A DNA stretch of 64,000 bases, taken from Peterkaempfera bronchialis. GTDB lineage: Bacteria; Actinomycetota; Actinomycetes; Streptomycetales; Streptomycetaceae. Where the stretch lies: NCBI RefSeq assembly GCF_003258605.2, contig NZ_CP031264.1:4030001-4094000 (forward strand), read 5' to 3'. Position numbers and translations under genes: made by a program. The notes under the pieces are model-generated. The model saw nothing but the letters and a program-made list of their open reading frames with translations. It made no database searches and was not told the origin of the DNA. Position 1 is the stretch's first letter, and each line of letters begins with the position of its first letter. Shown here piece after piece: positions 1 to 10,580 of the stretch.

Positions 1-898
1 TCCGCTGCTCGGCGGTCTGCGCTCGGCCGCGCAGATGATCTCCTACGAGATCGCGATGGGCCTCTCCTTCGCCGCCGTCTTCATCTACTCCAAGTCGATG
101 TCCACCTCGGAGATCGTGGGAGCGCAGCAGGACAAGTGGTTCGTGGTGCTGCTGCCGGTCTCCTTCCTGGTCTACATCGTGGCCATGGTCGGCGAGACCA
201 ACCGCGCGCCCTTCGACCTCCCCGAGGCCGAGGGCGAGCTGGTCGGCGGCTTCAACACCGAGTACTCCTCGCTGAAGTTCGCGATGTTCATGCTGGCCGA
301 GTACGTCAACATGGTCACCGTCTCCGCCGTGGCCTCCACCCTCTTCCTGGGCGGCTGGCGGGCACCCTGGCCGATCAGCACCTTCTGGGAGGGCGCCAAC
401 CACGGCTGGTGGCCGATCCTCTGGTTCACCATCAAGATCCAGCTGCTGCTGTTCTTCTTCATCTGGCTGCGCGGCACCCTCCCCCGGCTCCGCTACGACC
501 AGTTCATGAAGCTGGGCTGGAAGGTGCTGATCCCGGTCTCGCTGGTCTGGCTGGTGCTGGTCGCCACCGTCCGGGCGCTGCGCAACGAGGGGTACGACTT
601 CAGTCGGATCATCCTCTACGCGCTGGCGCCGGTCGTCGCGATCCTGCTGCTCTCCCTGGTCTGGGACGTCTTCCGGCGCAGGGAGAAGCCGATGCCGCAC
701 CAGCCGCAGGAGGTCTTCGACCCGATGGCCGGTGGCTTCCCGGTGCCCCCCATGCCCGGCCAGCAACTGCCGCCCGTACCGCGCCGCCGCAGCCGCATCC
801 CCCAGGAGCCGCCGCCCGCCCCCCCGGTCGAGGAGTCCGGCGAACCCGCCGCCGTCGGCGGCGGCACCTCCAACCCGAAGGGAGCCGACGGTGCCTGA
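1..898 (+). CDS. nuoH: NADH-quinone oxidoreductase subunit H (5' truncated)
   Basis: The gene enters from the left edge in the frame starting at base 2, so the N-terminal part is missing. NuoH is the membrane subunit of complex I at the junction with the hydrophilic arm and contributes to the quinone cavity. The fragment opens inside a conserved region ([19 protein letters not shown]) and holds the conserved [13 protein letters not shown] loop followed by several hydrophobic helices. After the last helix (about base 660) comes a Pro-rich cytoplasmic tail of about 70 residues, an extension common in actinomycete NuoH. The stop overlaps the GTG of nuoI by 8 bases, so translation is probably coupled. 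Identity is certain; only the 5' end is unseen. Confidence 0.97.
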   Translation, partial: PLLGGLRSAAQMISYEIAMGLSFAAVFIYSKSMSTSEIVGAQQDKWFVVLLPVSFLVYIVAMVGETNRAPFDLPEAEGELVGGFNTEYSSLKFAMFMLAEYVNMVTVSAVASTLFLGGWRAPWPISTFWEGANHGWWPILWFTIKIQLLLFFFIWLRGTLPRLRYDQFMKLGWKVLIPVSLVWLVLVATVRALRNEGYDFSRIILYALAPVVAILLLSLVWDVFRRREKPMPHQPQEVFDPMAGGFPVPPMPGQQLPPVPRRRSRIPQEPPPAPPVEESGEPAAVGGGTSNPKGADGA

Positions 899-1466
899 CA
901 TCCTCGGCCCGGCCGCCGGATTCGGCGTGACCTTCAAGGCCATGTTCAAGAAGCGCCTGACCGAGCAGTACCCCGAGCAGAAGAAGGAGACCGCACCCCG
1001 CTTCCACGGCCGCCACCAGCTCAACCGGCACCCCGACGGCCTGGAGAAGTGCATCGGCTGCGAGCTCTGCGCCTGGGCCTGCCCCGCCGACGCCATCTAT
1101 GTGGAGGGCGCCGACAACTCCGACGAGGAGCGCTACTCGCCGGGCGAGCGGTACGGGCGCGTCTACCAGATCAACTACGCCCGCTGCATCCTCTGCGGGC
1201 TCTGCATCGAGGCATGCCCGACCAGGGCGCTCACCATGACCAATGAGTACGAGCTGGCGGACAGCAGCCGCGCCGACCTGATCTTCACCAAGGAGCAGCT
1301 GCTGGCCGGGCTCACCGAGGACATGGTCGCTCCGCCGCACGCCATGTACCCGGGCACCGACGAGGGCGACTACTACCGGGGCCAGGTCACCGGCGCCGCC
1401 CCCGGCACCGAGACCCAGCCGGCCCGCAGCAAGGGCGAGCAGCCGGAGGAGGCGAGCCAGGCATGA
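891..1466 (+). CDS. nuoI: NADH-quinone oxidoreductase subunit I, 2x[4Fe-4S]
   Basis: A 191-residue ferredoxin-like subunit that carries electrons along the complex I iron-sulphur chain towards quinone. It shows two classical CxxCxxCxxxCP clusters: Cys54/57/60/64 ([12 protein letters not shown]) and Cys99/102/105/109 ([12 protein letters not shown]). I chose the GTG at 891 because GGAG lies 6 bases before it and it sits inside the nuoH end; the open frame extends further upstream but only over nuoH. The C-terminal 35 residues are polar and low in complexity. It overlaps nuoJ by 4 bases (ATGA). Confidence 0.97.
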   Translation: MPDILGPAAGFGVTFKAMFKKRLTEQYPEQKKETAPRFHGRHQLNRHPDGLEKCIGCELCAWACPADAIYVEGADNSDEERYSPGERYGRVYQINYARCILCGLCIEACPTRALTMTNEYELADSSRADLIFTKEQLLAGLTEDMVAPPHAMYPGTDEGDYYRGQVTGAAPGTETQPARSKGEQPEEASQA

Positions 1467-2422
1467 CCTCCGCCGTCCCCCTCGCAGCCGCCGTCACCGG
1501 CGCCACCTCCACCGGCGAGGCCGTGCAGTTCTGGGTGCTGGCCGTGATCGCGGTCGGTGGTGCCATCGGCATGGTGACCATGCGCAAGGCCGTGCACAGC
1601 GCGCTCTGCCTGGCCGCCACCATGCTCGCCCTGGCCGTCTGCTACATGGCGCAGGGCGCGGTCTTCCTGGGCGTGGTCCAGATCGTCGTCTACACCGGCG
1701 CGATCATGATGCTCTTCCTCTTCGTGGTGATGCTGGTCGGCGTCACCTCAGCGGACTCCCTCAAGGAGACCCTCAAGGGCCAGCGGTGGGCGGCCGTCCT
1801 CTGCGGCCTCGGCTTCGGGGTGCTGCTGATCGCCGGCATCGCCAACGCCAAGCTCACCACCTTCACCGGCCTGGCCGGGGCCAATGCGGGCGGCAACGTC
1901 CAGGGCCTGGCCAAGCTGATCTTCACCCGGTACGTCTGGGCCTTCGAGGTCACCGGCGCGCTGCTGATCACCGCCGCCATCGGCGCCATGGTGCTCACCC
2001 ACCGGGAGCGCACCGAGGAGCGGTCCACCCAGCGGGAGCTGGCCCAGCAGCGGGTCCGCGACGGCGTGCAGGTCCCCCCGCTGCCGGCGCCCGGCGTCTA
2101 CGCCCGGCACAACGCGGTGGACATCCCCGGCCTGCTGCCCGACGGCACCACCGCCGAGATCTCGGTCAACCCGACGCTGCGCGCCCGTGGCCAGATCCGC
2201 GACGTCAGCGGGGACATGCTGCGCCGCATGGAGCAGCTGGAGACCGCCACCGCCGACTACCTGGGCCGTACGCCCCCGCCGCGCCGGATCGCGGTGACCC
2301 CCAGGGCCCCGCTCACGTCCGGCGCTGCGGACGAGGCCGCCGAGGCCACCCGTACCGAGACCGGGAAGACGACACCGTCGTCTGCGGAGCCCACGTCCGA
2401 GAGGGAGGCCGAGCAGCAGTGA
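1463..2422 (+). CDS. nuoJ: NADH-quinone oxidoreductase subunit J
   Basis: A 319-residue membrane subunit of complex I. The first 180 residues hold five hydrophobic helices with the typical [13 protein letters not shown] segment, where the family has its pi-bulge helix. The remaining 140 residues form a hydrophilic tail rich in Arg, Glu and Thr, longer than in enteric NuoJ but usual in actinomycetes. The ATG overlaps the nuoI stop (ATGA), and the end overlaps the nuoK GTG (GTGA), so the three genes are translationally coupled. Confidence 0.96.
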   Translation: MTSAVPLAAAVTGATSTGEAVQFWVLAVIAVGGAIGMVTMRKAVHSALCLAATMLALAVCYMAQGAVFLGVVQIVVYTGAIMMLFLFVVMLVGVTSADSLKETLKGQRWAAVLCGLGFGVLLIAGIANAKLTTFTGLAGANAGGNVQGLAKLIFTRYVWAFEVTGALLITAAIGAMVLTHRERTEERSTQRELAQQRVRDGVQVPPLPAPGVYARHNAVDIPGLLPDGTTAEISVNPTLRARGQIRDVSGDMLRRMEQLETATADYLGRTPPPRRIAVTPRAPLTSGAADEAAEATRTETGKTTPSSAEPTSEREAEQQ

Positions 2423-2718
2423 ACCCCGTCAACTACCTGTATCTCTCCGCGCTGCTCTTCACCATCGGCGCCTCCGGGGTGCTGATCCGGCGGAATGCCA
2501 TCGTGCTCTTCATGTGCGTCGAGCTGATGCTGAACGCCGCCAACCTGGCGCTGGTCACCTTCTCCCGGCTGCACGGCAACCTGGACGGCCAGATCCTGGC
2601 GTTCTTCACCATGGTGGTCGCCGCCGCCGAGGTCGTGGTGGGCCTGGCGATCATCGTCAGCATCTTCCGCACCCGGCACTCGGCGTCGGTCGACGACACC
2701 AATCTGATGAAGCTGTAG
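2419..2718 (+). CDS. nuoK: NADH-quinone oxidoreductase subunit K
   Basis: A 99-residue, three-helix proton-channel subunit. The conserved motif [11 protein letters not shown] contains the membrane Glu essential for proton pumping in the family, and a second Glu lies in [11 protein letters not shown]. Length matches the family (about 100 residues). The GTG start at 2419 overlaps the nuoJ stop. An 18-base gap then leads to nuoL. Confidence 0.97.
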   Translation: MNPVNYLYLSALLFTIGASGVLIRRNAIVLFMCVELMLNAANLALVTFSRLHGNLDGQILAFFTMVVAAAEVVVGLAIIVSIFRTRHSASVDDTNLMKL

Positions 2719-2736
2719 GCGGAGGCAGACGAACCC

Positions 2737-4632
2737 GTGAACGCACTCATCCCCGTGCTCGTCGCGGCCCCGCTCGCGGGGGCAGCACTGCTGCTCCTCG
2801 GCGGCCGCCGCCTGGACGCCTTCGGCCACTGGCTGGGCGTCCTCGCCTCCACCGCGTCCTTTGTGGTGGGGGTGGTCCTCTTCGCCGACATGCTGGGCCG
2901 CGACGCCGCCGCCCGGCCGATCCACCAGCACCTCTTCTCCTGGATCCCGGTGGGCGGCTTCCAGGCCGACGTCGGCTTCCAGCTCGACCAGCTCTCCATC
3001 ACCTTCGTCCTGCTGATCACCGGCGTCGGCTCGCTGATCCACCTCTACTCGGTGGGCTACATGGCCCACGACGAGCGCCGCCGCCGCTTCTTCGGCTACC
3101 TCAACCTCTTCCTGGCGGCGATGCTGCTGCTGGTGCTGGCCGACAACTACCTGCTGCTGTACGTCGGCTGGGAGGGCGTGGGCCTCGCCTCGTACCTGCT
3201 GATCGGCTTCTGGCAGCACAAGCCCAGCGCGGCGACGGCGGCCAAGAAGGCGTTCATCGTCAACCGGGTCGGCGACATGGGCCTGTCGATCGCGATCATG
3301 CTGATGTTCGCGCAGTTCGGCTCCTTCGCCTTCGGTCCGGTCTTCGCCACGGCGCATGACGCCGGCGAGGGCCGGCTGACCGCGATCGGGCTGATGCTGC
3401 TGCTGGCCGCCTGCGGCAAGTCGGCGCAGGTGCCGCTGCAGTCCTGGCTGGGCGACGCGATGGAGGGCCCGACCCCGGTCTCGGCCCTGATCCACGCCGC
3501 CACCATGGTCACCGCCGGCGTCTATCTGATCACCCGCTCCGCAGTCATCTTCAACCTGGCGCCCAACGCCCAGCTGGTGGTGGTCTGCGTGGGCGCGGTG
3601 ACACTGCTCTTCGGTGCCATCGTCGGTTGCGCCAAGGACGACATCAAGAAGGCCCTCGCCGGTTCCACCATGTCGCAGATCGGCTACATGGTGCTGGCGG
3701 CGGGCCTGGGCCCGGTGGGCTACGCCTTCGCGATCATGCACCTAGTGACCCACGGCTTCTTCAAGGCCGGGCTCTTCCTCGGCGCCGGGTCGGTCATGCA
3801 CGGCATGAACGACGAGGTGAACATGCGCCACTACGGCGGCCTGCGGAAGTACATGCCGGTCACCTTTGTCACCTTCGGGCTGGGCTATCTGGCGATCATC
3901 GGCTTCCCGGGCCTGTCGGGCTTCTGGTCCAAGGACCGGATCATCGAGGCCGCCTTCGCCAAGGGCGGCACCGAGGGCTGGATCCTGGGCACGGTCGCGC
4001 TGCTGGGCGCGGCGATCACCGCGTTCTATATGACCCGCGTGATGATCATGACCTTCTTCGGCAAGAAGCGCTGGCAGCCCGATGCGGAGGGCCATGAGCC
4101 GCACCCGCACGAGTCGCCGTCGGTGATGACCATCCCGATGATCGTGCTCGCGGTGGGCTCGGTCTTCGCGGGCGGGCTCTTCGCCCTCAACAACGCCTTT
4201 GTGCACTGGCTGGAGCCCATCACCGGCCACTCCGAGGGCAACTCCCCGCTGAACGCGATCACGGTCACCGTGCTCACCTTCGTCTGCGTCGCCGCCGGCG
4301 TACTGGTCTCCTGGGCGGTGTACGGGCGGCAGCCCGTCCCGGTCACCCCGCCGGTGGGCTCCGCGCTCACCCGGGCCGCCCGCCGCGACCTGCTCCAGGA
4401 CGACTTCAACCACGCGGTGCTGGTCCGCCCCGGCGAGTACCTGACCCGTGGGCTGGTCTACACGGACACCAAGGGCCTGGACGGCTTCGTCAACGGCCTG
4501 GCCGCCGCCATCGGCGGCATCTCCAGCCGGATGCGGCGGATGCAGAACGGCTTCGTCCGCTCCTACGCCCTCTCCATGTTCGGTGGCGCCGCGGTGCTGG
4601 TCGCCACCACTCTCCTGATGAGGTCGGTCTGA
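2737..4632 (+). CDS. nuoL: NADH-quinone oxidoreductase subunit L
   Basis: A 631-residue antiporter-like subunit and the most distal proton pump of complex I. It has the Proton_antipo_N and Proton_antipo_M domains with the conserved [22 protein letters not shown] stretch (positions about 3459-3522) and the expected central Lys residues. C-terminal helices and the lateral helix region follow. The GTG start has GGAGG about 14 bases upstream. The stop shares one base with the nuoM ATG (TGATG). Confidence 0.97.
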   Translation: MNALIPVLVAAPLAGAALLLLGGRRLDAFGHWLGVLASTASFVVGVVLFADMLGRDAAARPIHQHLFSWIPVGGFQADVGFQLDQLSITFVLLITGVGSLIHLYSVGYMAHDERRRRFFGYLNLFLAAMLLLVLADNYLLLYVGWEGVGLASYLLIGFWQHKPSAATAAKKAFIVNRVGDMGLSIAIMLMFAQFGSFAFGPVFATAHDAGEGRLTAIGLMLLLAACGKSAQVPLQSWLGDAMEGPTPVSALIHAATMVTAGVYLITRSAVIFNLAPNAQLVVVCVGAVTLLFGAIVGCAKDDIKKALAGSTMSQIGYMVLAAGLGPVGYAFAIMHLVTHGFFKAGLFLGAGSVMHGMNDEVNMRHYGGLRKYMPVTFVTFGLGYLAIIGFPGLSGFWSKDRIIEAAFAKGGTEGWILGTVALLGAAITAFYMTRVMIMTFFGKKRWQPDAEGHEPHPHESPSVMTIPMIVLAVGSVFAGGLFALNNAFVHWLEPITGHSEGNSPLNAITVTVLTFVCVAAGVLVSWAVYGRQPVPVTPPVGSALTRAARRDLLQDDFNHAVLVRPGEYLTRGLVYTDTKGLDGFVNGLAAAIGGISSRMRRMQNGFVRSYALSMFGGAAVLVATTLLMRSV

Positions 4633-6296
4633 TGCCCTTTCCGCTGCTGACCGTCACCGCCGCCGTGCCGGCGGTCGGTGCGGTCGTCACCGCGGCGCTG
4701 CCGGCCGCGACCACCGCGGCCAGGCGGCGCACCCCCAAGGCCGTCGCGCTGGCCTTCTCCGCCGTCGCCCTCGTCCTCACGGCGATTGCCGCCGTGCGGT
4801 TCGACCCGGGCGGCGACCGCTACCAGCTCACCGAGTCGTACACCTGGATCAAGAGCTTCGGCATCTCCTTCTCGCTCGGCGTGGACGGCATCGGCGTGGT
4901 GCTGGCGCTGCTCACCGCCGTCCTGGTGCCGCTGGTGATGCTCGCCTCCTGGCACGACGCCGACCCGGAGGACCCGCACAGCTTCGAGGGGCCCCGGCGC
5001 ACCCAGGGCTTCTTCGCCCTGGTGCTGGCCGTCGAGGCGATGGTGCTGGTCTCCTTCCTCTCCACCGACGTCTTCCTCTTCTACGTCTTCTTCGAAGCCA
5101 TGCTCATCCCGATGTACTTCCTCATCGGCGGCTTCGGGGACCGGGCGGGCGGCCCGGACGCGGCCCGGCAGCGCTCCTACGCGGCCGTCAAGTTCCTGCT
5201 GTACAACCTGGTCGGCGGCCTGGTGATGCTCGCCGCCGTGATCGGGCTGTACGTCCTCACCGCCCGCGCCGGGCTCGGCAGCGGCGGAGGCGGCACCTTC
5301 GACCTGGCCACCATCACCAACGCGGTCGCCGACGGGAAGCTCTCCATCGCCCCGGCAGCGGAGAAGGCGCTCTTCCTGGGCTTCTTCTTCGCCTTCGCGG
5401 TCAAGGCGCCGCTCTGGCCGCTGCACACCTGGCTGCCCAACGCCATGGGCGAGTCCACCGCCGGAACCGCCGTGCTGATCACCGCCGTGGTCGACAAGGT
5501 CGGCACCTTCGCGATGCTCCGCTTCTGCCTGGGCCTCTTCCCGGACGCCTCCCGGTACTTCGCCCCGGCCATCCTGGTGCTCTCGCTGGTCGGGATCATC
5601 TACGGGGCGCTGCTCGCGGTGGGCCAGAAGGACATCAAGCGGCTGATCGCCTATGCGTCGATCTCCCACTTCGGCTTCATCATCCTGGGCATCTTCGCGA
5701 TGACCACCCAGGGGCAGAGCGGGGCCACCCTCTACATGGTCAACCACGGCATCTCCACCGCCGTGCTGATGCTGGTCGCCGGGTTCCTGATCTCGCGGCG
5801 CGGCAGCCGTCTGATCGCCGACTTCGGCGGGGTGCAGAAGGTCGCCCCGGTGCTGGCCGGCACCTTCCTGATCGGCGGCCTGGCGACGCTCTCGCTGCCC
5901 GGTCTGGCGCCGTTCGTCAGCGAGTTCCTGGTGCTGGTCGGCACCTTCACCCGCTACCCGGCGATGGGCATCGTCGCCACCTTCGGCATCGTGCTGGCCG
6001 CGCTCTACGTCCTGGTGCTCTACCAGCGCACCATGACCGGCCCGGTCAAGGAGGGCGTCCGCTCGATGGCCGACCTCAGGATCCGCGAGGTGGCCGTGGT
6101 CGCCCCGCTGGTCGTCCTGCTGATCGGGCTCGGCGTCTACCCCAAGCCGCTCGCCGACATCGTCAACCCGGCGGTGAAGGCCACCATGGCCGACGTCCAC
6201 CGCACCGATCCCCCACCCGCCCATCCGGCGGCCGAGCAGTCCTGGTTCTCCTACATGACCGCCGGCGCGGACTCCCACGGAGGTGAGGCGAAGTGA
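4632..6296 (+). CDS. nuoM: NADH-quinone oxidoreductase subunit M
   Basis: A 554-residue antiporter-like proton-pumping subunit. Motifs include LFYVFFEAMLIPMYFLIGG (with the conserved membrane Glu), the HTWLPNAMGESTAGTAVL region and KRLIAYASISHFGFI. Start and stop are both coupled to its neighbours: TGATG with nuoL, and GTGA with nuoN at 6293. The family assignment is unambiguous. Confidence 0.97.
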   Translation: MPFPLLTVTAAVPAVGAVVTAALPAATTAARRRTPKAVALAFSAVALVLTAIAAVRFDPGGDRYQLTESYTWIKSFGISFSLGVDGIGVVLALLTAVLVPLVMLASWHDADPEDPHSFEGPRRTQGFFALVLAVEAMVLVSFLSTDVFLFYVFFEAMLIPMYFLIGGFGDRAGGPDAARQRSYAAVKFLLYNLVGGLVMLAAVIGLYVLTARAGLGSGGGGTFDLATITNAVADGKLSIAPAAEKALFLGFFFAFAVKAPLWPLHTWLPNAMGESTAGTAVLITAVVDKVGTFAMLRFCLGLFPDASRYFAPAILVLSLVGIIYGALLAVGQKDIKRLIAYASISHFGFIILGIFAMTTQGQSGATLYMVNHGISTAVLMLVAGFLISRRGSRLIADFGGVQKVAPVLAGTFLIGGLATLSLPGLAPFVSEFLVLVGTFTRYPAMGIVATFGIVLAALYVLVLYQRTMTGPVKEGVRSMADLRIREVAVVAPLVVLLIGLGVYPKPLADIVNPAVKATMADVHRTDPPPAHPAAEQSWFSYMTAGADSHGGEAK

Positions 6297-7951
6297 CCGC
6301 CCTCGCACCGGCCGCCGCTGTCCACACCCTGTGGACGGCCGCGGGCGACACCGCGACCATCCCGGCTCCGCACCTTGAGTACGGGCAGCTGGCGCCCATG
6401 CTGGTGGTCTTCGGCGCCGCCCTGGTCGGCATCCTCGCGGAGGCATTCCTGCCCCGCCGCACCCGGTACACCGCCCAGGTGGCCATCGCCCTGCTGGGCC
6501 TGGTCGCCTCCTTCGGCGTGGTGGTCTCGCTGGCCGCCCGCGGCTACGCCACCACCAAGGCCGACCTCACCGCCATGGGCGCCGTCGCCGTCGACGGTCC
6601 CGCGCTCTTCCTCCAGGGCGTGATCCTGCTGGTCGCCGTGGTCGCGGTGCTCTCCTTCGCCGAGCGGCGGCTGGAGCCGCGCGGCGCGGGCGGCGCCCCG
6701 GTGGACGCCTTCGCCCCGCAGGCGTCCGCCGTACCGGGCGGTGACCAGGAGAAGGCCGCCGCCAAGGCGGGCTTCGCCACCACCGAGATCTTCCCGCTCA
6801 CCATGTTCGCGGTCGGCGGCATGCTGCTCTTCCCGGCGGCGGCCGATCTGCTGACCATGTTCGTGGCGCTGGAGGTGCTCTCCCTCCCGCTCTACCTGAT
6901 GTGCGCGCTGGCCCGGCGCCGCCGCCTCCTCTCCCAGGAGGCCGCGGTCAAGTACTTCCTGCTGGGCGCCTTCGCCTCCGCCTTCTTCCTCTTCGGCGTG
7001 GCGCTGCTCTACGGCTACGCCGGGACCGTCTCGCTGGGCGGCATCGCCGATGTGGTCTCCGGCCAGGCTCCGGTCACCCCGGCGCTGGCCAACACCACCG
7101 GCAACGACGCCCTGCTGCTGATCGGGCTGGCGCTGCTGGGCGTGGGCCTGCTCTTCAAGGTCGGCGCCGTCCCCTTCCACGCCTGGACCCCCGACGTCTA
7201 CCAGGGCGCCCCCACCCCGGTCACCGGCTTCATGGCCGCCGCCACCAAGGTCGCCGCCTTCGGCGCCCTGCTGCGGCTGCTCTATGTGGCGCTGCCGGGC
7301 ATGCGGTGGGACTGGCGGCCGGTGATGTGGGGCGTCGCCATCCTCACCATGGTGGTCGGCGCGATCCTCGCGGTCACCCAGACCGATGTGAAGCGGCTGC
7401 TGGCCTACTCCTCCATCGCCCACGCCGGGTTCATCCTCACCGGCGTGATCGCCACCAACAAGGCGGGCGTCTCCTCGGTGCTCTTCTACCTGGCGGCGTA
7501 CTCCTTTGTGACCCTCGGCGCCTTCGCGGTGGTCACCCTGGTCCGCGACGCGGGCGGCGAGGCCACCCACCTCTCCCGCTGGGCGGGCCTGGGCCGGCGG
7601 TCCCCGCTGGTGGCGGCGGTCTTCGCGCTCTTCCTGCTGGCCTTCGCCGGGATTCCGCTCACCTCCGGCTTCACCGGGAAGTTCGCCGTCTTCCAGGCGG
7701 CGGCGAGCGGGGGCGCGGTCCCGCTGGTGATCATCGGTGTGCTGTCGTCGGCGATTGCGGCGTTCTTCTACATCCGGGTCATCGTCCTGATGTTCTTCTC
7801 CGACCCCAAGCCGGACGGCCCCTCGGTCGCCGTCCCCAGCCCCCTCACCGCCACCGCCATCACCCTCGGCGTCCTGGTCACCCTGGTGCTCGGCCTGCTG
7901 CCGCAGTACTTCCTCGACCTGGCGGACAAGGCGTCGGTCTTCATCCGCTGA
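6293..7951 (+). CDS. nuoN: NADH-quinone oxidoreductase subunit N
   Basis: A 552-residue third antiporter-like subunit and the last gene of the nuo operon. Key segments are LFKVGAVPFHAWTPDVYQGAP and KRLLAYSSIAHAGFIL. An extra hydrophilic loop lies around residues 125-160. The start is GTG overlapping the nuoM stop. The final 11 bases overlap the end of a gene on the other strand, and no intrinsic terminator is seen here. Confidence 0.97.
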   Translation: MTALAPAAAVHTLWTAAGDTATIPAPHLEYGQLAPMLVVFGAALVGILAEAFLPRRTRYTAQVAIALLGLVASFGVVVSLAARGYATTKADLTAMGAVAVDGPALFLQGVILLVAVVAVLSFAERRLEPRGAGGAPVDAFAPQASAVPGGDQEKAAAKAGFATTEIFPLTMFAVGGMLLFPAAADLLTMFVALEVLSLPLYLMCALARRRRLLSQEAAVKYFLLGAFASAFFLFGVALLYGYAGTVSLGGIADVVSGQAPVTPALANTTGNDALLLIGLALLGVGLLFKVGAVPFHAWTPDVYQGAPTPVTGFMAAATKVAAFGALLRLLYVALPGMRWDWRPVMWGVAILTMVVGAILAVTQTDVKRLLAYSSIAHAGFILTGVIATNKAGVSSVLFYLAAYSFVTLGAFAVVTLVRDAGGEATHLSRWAGLGRRSPLVAAVFALFLLAFAGIPLTSGFTGKFAVFQAAASGGAVPLVIIGVLSSAIAAFFYIRVIVLMFFSDPKPDGPSVAVPSPLTATAITLGVLVTLVLGLLPQYFLDLADKASVFIR

Positions 7952-9170
7952 CCCCGCTGACCCCGCTGACCCCGCCGCGCCCTGCGCCCCGGCCGCCCCA
8001 CGGCGCCGGGGCGCAGCCGTCCGGCGTGGGGGACGGCGCGGTACGGACCCACTCGCGCAGCCGGGCGGTGAAGTCCCGGCCGGCGGGGGTGGTGAACCAG
8101 GCGGCGTGGCCGGTGAAGTAGTCGCGGTAGGTCTCCAGGGCCTGGTCGGGGCGGCCCAGCACGGTGTGGAAGTAGTACGCCTCGGAGAGCGCGTAGTCGG
8201 CGTGGACCAGCGGCAGCAGCTCGGGCAGGGCGGCGGCCTCGGCGGGGGAGAGCGGGCGGACCGAGCGGTAGCCGTCCAGCAGGGCGCGGGCCTGCCCTAG
8301 GTGGACGGCGGCCGGGCCCCGGTCGGCGAGGCGCAGCCACTCCACGGCCGAGCGTTCCAGGGCGGTGGCCAGGTCGTGCACGGCGGTGGTCCGGTTGGCC
8401 AGGCCGAAGTCCAGGACGGCGGTGACCCGGTCGCCGTCCCAGAGCAGATTGGTGCCATGCCAGTCGTTCTGCGTCCAGAGCGGCCGGAGGGGGCCGAGGC
8501 GCGGCCGCAGCGGCAGGTGGTACCGGGCCAGGTCCTCCCGCCAGGGCACCCGGGCGAGCAGCGCGGAGAGCCCCGGACGGGCGCGGGCGAAGTCCGCCAT
8601 GGCCGCGACCGGGTCGGCGGCGGAGAAGACCCGGTGCGAGGCCAGCAGCGGCAGCGGGCCGCGCGGCGGCGCGTCCCAGCCCTCGGCGGCGAGATGCAGC
8701 CCGGCCAGCGCGGCACCGGAGGAGTACGCCTGGGCGAGGGTCAGATAGGGCGTCCAGGAGAAGGCGTCGCGGTACAGGTCGTCGCCCGGCAGGGCGGTGT
8801 GCACCTCGTAGGTCCACGCGCCCCGCACGGTGGCGGTGGCCCCGTCCCGGTCGCGCAGCACCCGGGCCACCGGGGCGCCCCGGGCGGCCAGCCGGGCCAT
8901 GAAGCGATGCTCCTCCGCGAGCGCGGCGGCATCGCGGACGGTGCGGTGGTGCCGCTTGACGAAGAGGTGCCGCCCCGCGCGGGGACGGACCAGTGCGGCG
9001 GCGGAGAGCGGCCGGGGGCTGCGCCAGAGCACGGCGTCCAGGCCGCCGGTGCCGGGGTGGCGGCCCAGCAGCCAGCAGGTCTCCTCCTCGGTGAGCGGCG
9101 GCCAGTCGGGGGCGACCAGCTCGGCCCGGCCCATGCCCAGCACCCGTACCGTCCCGTCGTCCGCCGTCAT
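7941..9170 (-). CDS. Aminoglycoside phosphotransferase-family kinase
   Basis: A protein of about 409 residues with the APH/choline-kinase fold. Visible motifs, numbered from an in-frame ATG two codons earlier (9176), are a candidate ATP lysine in HLFVKRHH (Lys74), the catalytic loop WTQNDWHGTN (Asp238, Asn243) and the metal-binding segment VLDFG (Asp256). The usual HGD of the catalytic loop reads QND here. The substrate is unknown; a sugar, amine or antibiotic is equally possible, and maltokinase-like proteins share this fold. I prefer the ATG at 9170 because GAGAGG lies 8 bases upstream; the ATG at 9176 has only 2 bases of spacing. The gene runs convergently into nuoN and overlaps it by 11 bases. 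Confidence 0.75.
   Translation of the reverse strand: MTADDGTVRVLGMGRAELVAPDWPPLTEEETCWLLGRHPGTGGLDAVLWRSPRPLSAAALVRPRAGRHLFVKRHHRTVRDAAALAEEHRFMARLAARGAPVARVLRDRDGATATVRGAWTYEVHTALPGDDLYRDAFSWTPYLTLAQAYSSGAALAGLHLAAEGWDAPPRGPLPLLASHRVFSAADPVAAMADFARARPGLSALLARVPWREDLARYHLPLRPRLGPLRPLWTQNDWHGTNLLWDGDRVTAVLDFGLANRTTAVHDLATALERSAVEWLRLADRGPAAVHLGQARALLDGYRSVRPLSPAEAAALPELLPLVHADYALSEAYYFHTVLGRPDQALETYRDYFTGHAAWFTTPAGRDFTARLREWVRTAPSPTPDGCAPAPWGGRGAGRGGVSGVSGVSG
7949..7978. repeat. Three-unit 9-bp tandem repeat at a convergent gene junction
   Basis: TGACCCCGC is repeated three times directly after, and including, the nuoN stop. On the minus strand it encodes the VSGVSGVSG tail of the neighbouring phosphotransferase. 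The repeat therefore sits exactly where the two convergent genes end. Confidence 0.7.
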
Positions 9171-9503
9171 CCGCATCGCCTCTCACCGCCTCTCCGGCGT
9201 CTCTCCCGGCCTCCCCGGGTCCCCTGTCGACCCGTGCCGGGACATCCTCTCCGATCCTCGCGGCAACCTTTCCGCCGCCGGCGGCCACGGAAGGGATGGA
9301 ATGTCTTGCTGGTGCGCGGGAGGTCATGAACCGGGCACCGCGTTCCCTGCGGCCGCCCCACCCCCGGGCGGCCGCCGCCTCTCCTGCCTCCGGACCGAGC
9401 GGTGCCCACGCGGTGATCGAGTTGTGACCGGATACGCTGCCCTTGATGGCAGCAGCGGCATCTGGGACGACCGCATGACCGACCAGCGACAGGAGTGGTC
9501 TTC
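9171..9503. other. Divergent intergenic region
   Basis: About 330 bp between the phosphotransferase start (minus) and the polyprenyl synthase start (plus). It must hold both promoters. A TTGTGA at about 9421 with a TTGATG 17 bases later is a possible but weak promoter for the synthase. I see no coding frame or strong hairpin. Confidence 0.35.
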
Positions 9504-10514
9504 GTGACCGTCGTGGGGCCCTTCGGGCTGAACATGCAGGACGAGGCGCTCAACGCCGACGTCCGGGACGGCATGGCCGCTGTCGAGGAGGCGCTGCTGG
9601 ACGCCACCAAGAGCGATGTGCCGTTCATCACGGTCACCGCCCAGCATCTGCTCGAAGCCGGCGGCAAGCGGTTCCGCCCGCTGCTGGTGCTGCTCGCCGC
9701 CCAGTTCGGCGACCCCAACGCCCCCGGAGTGGTCCCCGCCGCCGTGGTGGTGGAGCTGACCCACCTGGCCACCCTCTACCACGACGATGTGATGGACGAG
9801 GCGGGGGTGCGGCGCGGCGCCCCCAGCGCCAACGCCCGCTGGGACAACTCGGTCGCCATCCTCACCGGCGACTTCCTCTTCTCCCGCGCCTCCCAGGTGC
9901 TGGCCGACCTCGGCCCCGAGGCCGTCCGCGTCCAGGCCGAGGCGTTCGAGCGGCTGGTCACCGGCCAGATCCTGGAGACCGCAGGACCCCGGCAGGGCAG
10001 CGACCCGGTCCAGCACTACCTGGACGTCATCAGCGGCAAGACCGGCTCGCTGATCGCCGTCTCCGGCCGGATGGGCGCCATGCTGGCCGGTGCCGACGAG
10101 CGCACGGTGGAGATCCTCACCGAGTACGGCGAGCGGATCGGCACCGCCTTCCAACTGGCCGACGACGTCCTGGACATCGCCAGCGACGGCCATGAGTCCG
10201 GCAAGACCCCCGGCACCGACCTGCGCGAGGGCGTCCCCACGCTGCCCGTGCTGCTGCTGCGCGCCATGCCCGCCGACCCCGCCGACCCGGACGACGCCCG
10301 GCTGCGGGAGCTGCTCGACGGCGACCTCGGCGACGACACCCGGCATGCCGAGGCGCTGCGGCTGCTGCGCGGCCACCCGGCGCTGGAACGGGCCCGCCGG
10401 GAGACCCTGCGGTACGCCTACGAGGCGCGCGACCTGCTGGCCCAGCTTCCCCAGTGCCCGGCCCGCTCGGCGCTGGAGGGGCTCTGCGACGCGGTGGCCG
10501 TCCGCACCATGTGA
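9504..10514 (+). CDS. Long-chain (all-trans) polyprenyl diphosphate synthase
   Basis: A 336-residue trans-isoprenyl diphosphate synthase that extends allylic diphosphates with isopentenyl diphosphate. Both Asp-rich motifs are present: DDVMD at 94-98 in LYHDDVMDEAGVRRG, and DDVLD at 220-224. GKRFRP and the GQILE segment are also there. Length and its place beside the nuo operon suggest it makes the menaquinone side chain. I chose GTG 9504 because AGGAG at 9491-9495 gives 8-base spacing; an in-frame GTG at 9495 lies inside that site. Chain length cannot be told from sequence by eye. Confidence 0.9.
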   Translation: MTVVGPFGLNMQDEALNADVRDGMAAVEEALLDATKSDVPFITVTAQHLLEAGGKRFRPLLVLLAAQFGDPNAPGVVPAAVVVELTHLATLYHDDVMDEAGVRRGAPSANARWDNSVAILTGDFLFSRASQVLADLGPEAVRVQAEAFERLVTGQILETAGPRQGSDPVQHYLDVISGKTGSLIAVSGRMGAMLAGADERTVEILTEYGERIGTAFQLADDVLDIASDGHESGKTPGTDLREGVPTLPVLLLRAMPADPADPDDARLRELLDGDLGDDTRHAEALRLLRGHPALERARRETLRYAYEARDLLAQLPQCPARSALEGLCDAVAVRTM

Positions 10515-10580
10515 GCCCGTACCAGGTGAGCCCGCGCCCCGGACCGGGCCCGGGCGGCCGCCGGGATGGGCCAGACTGGG

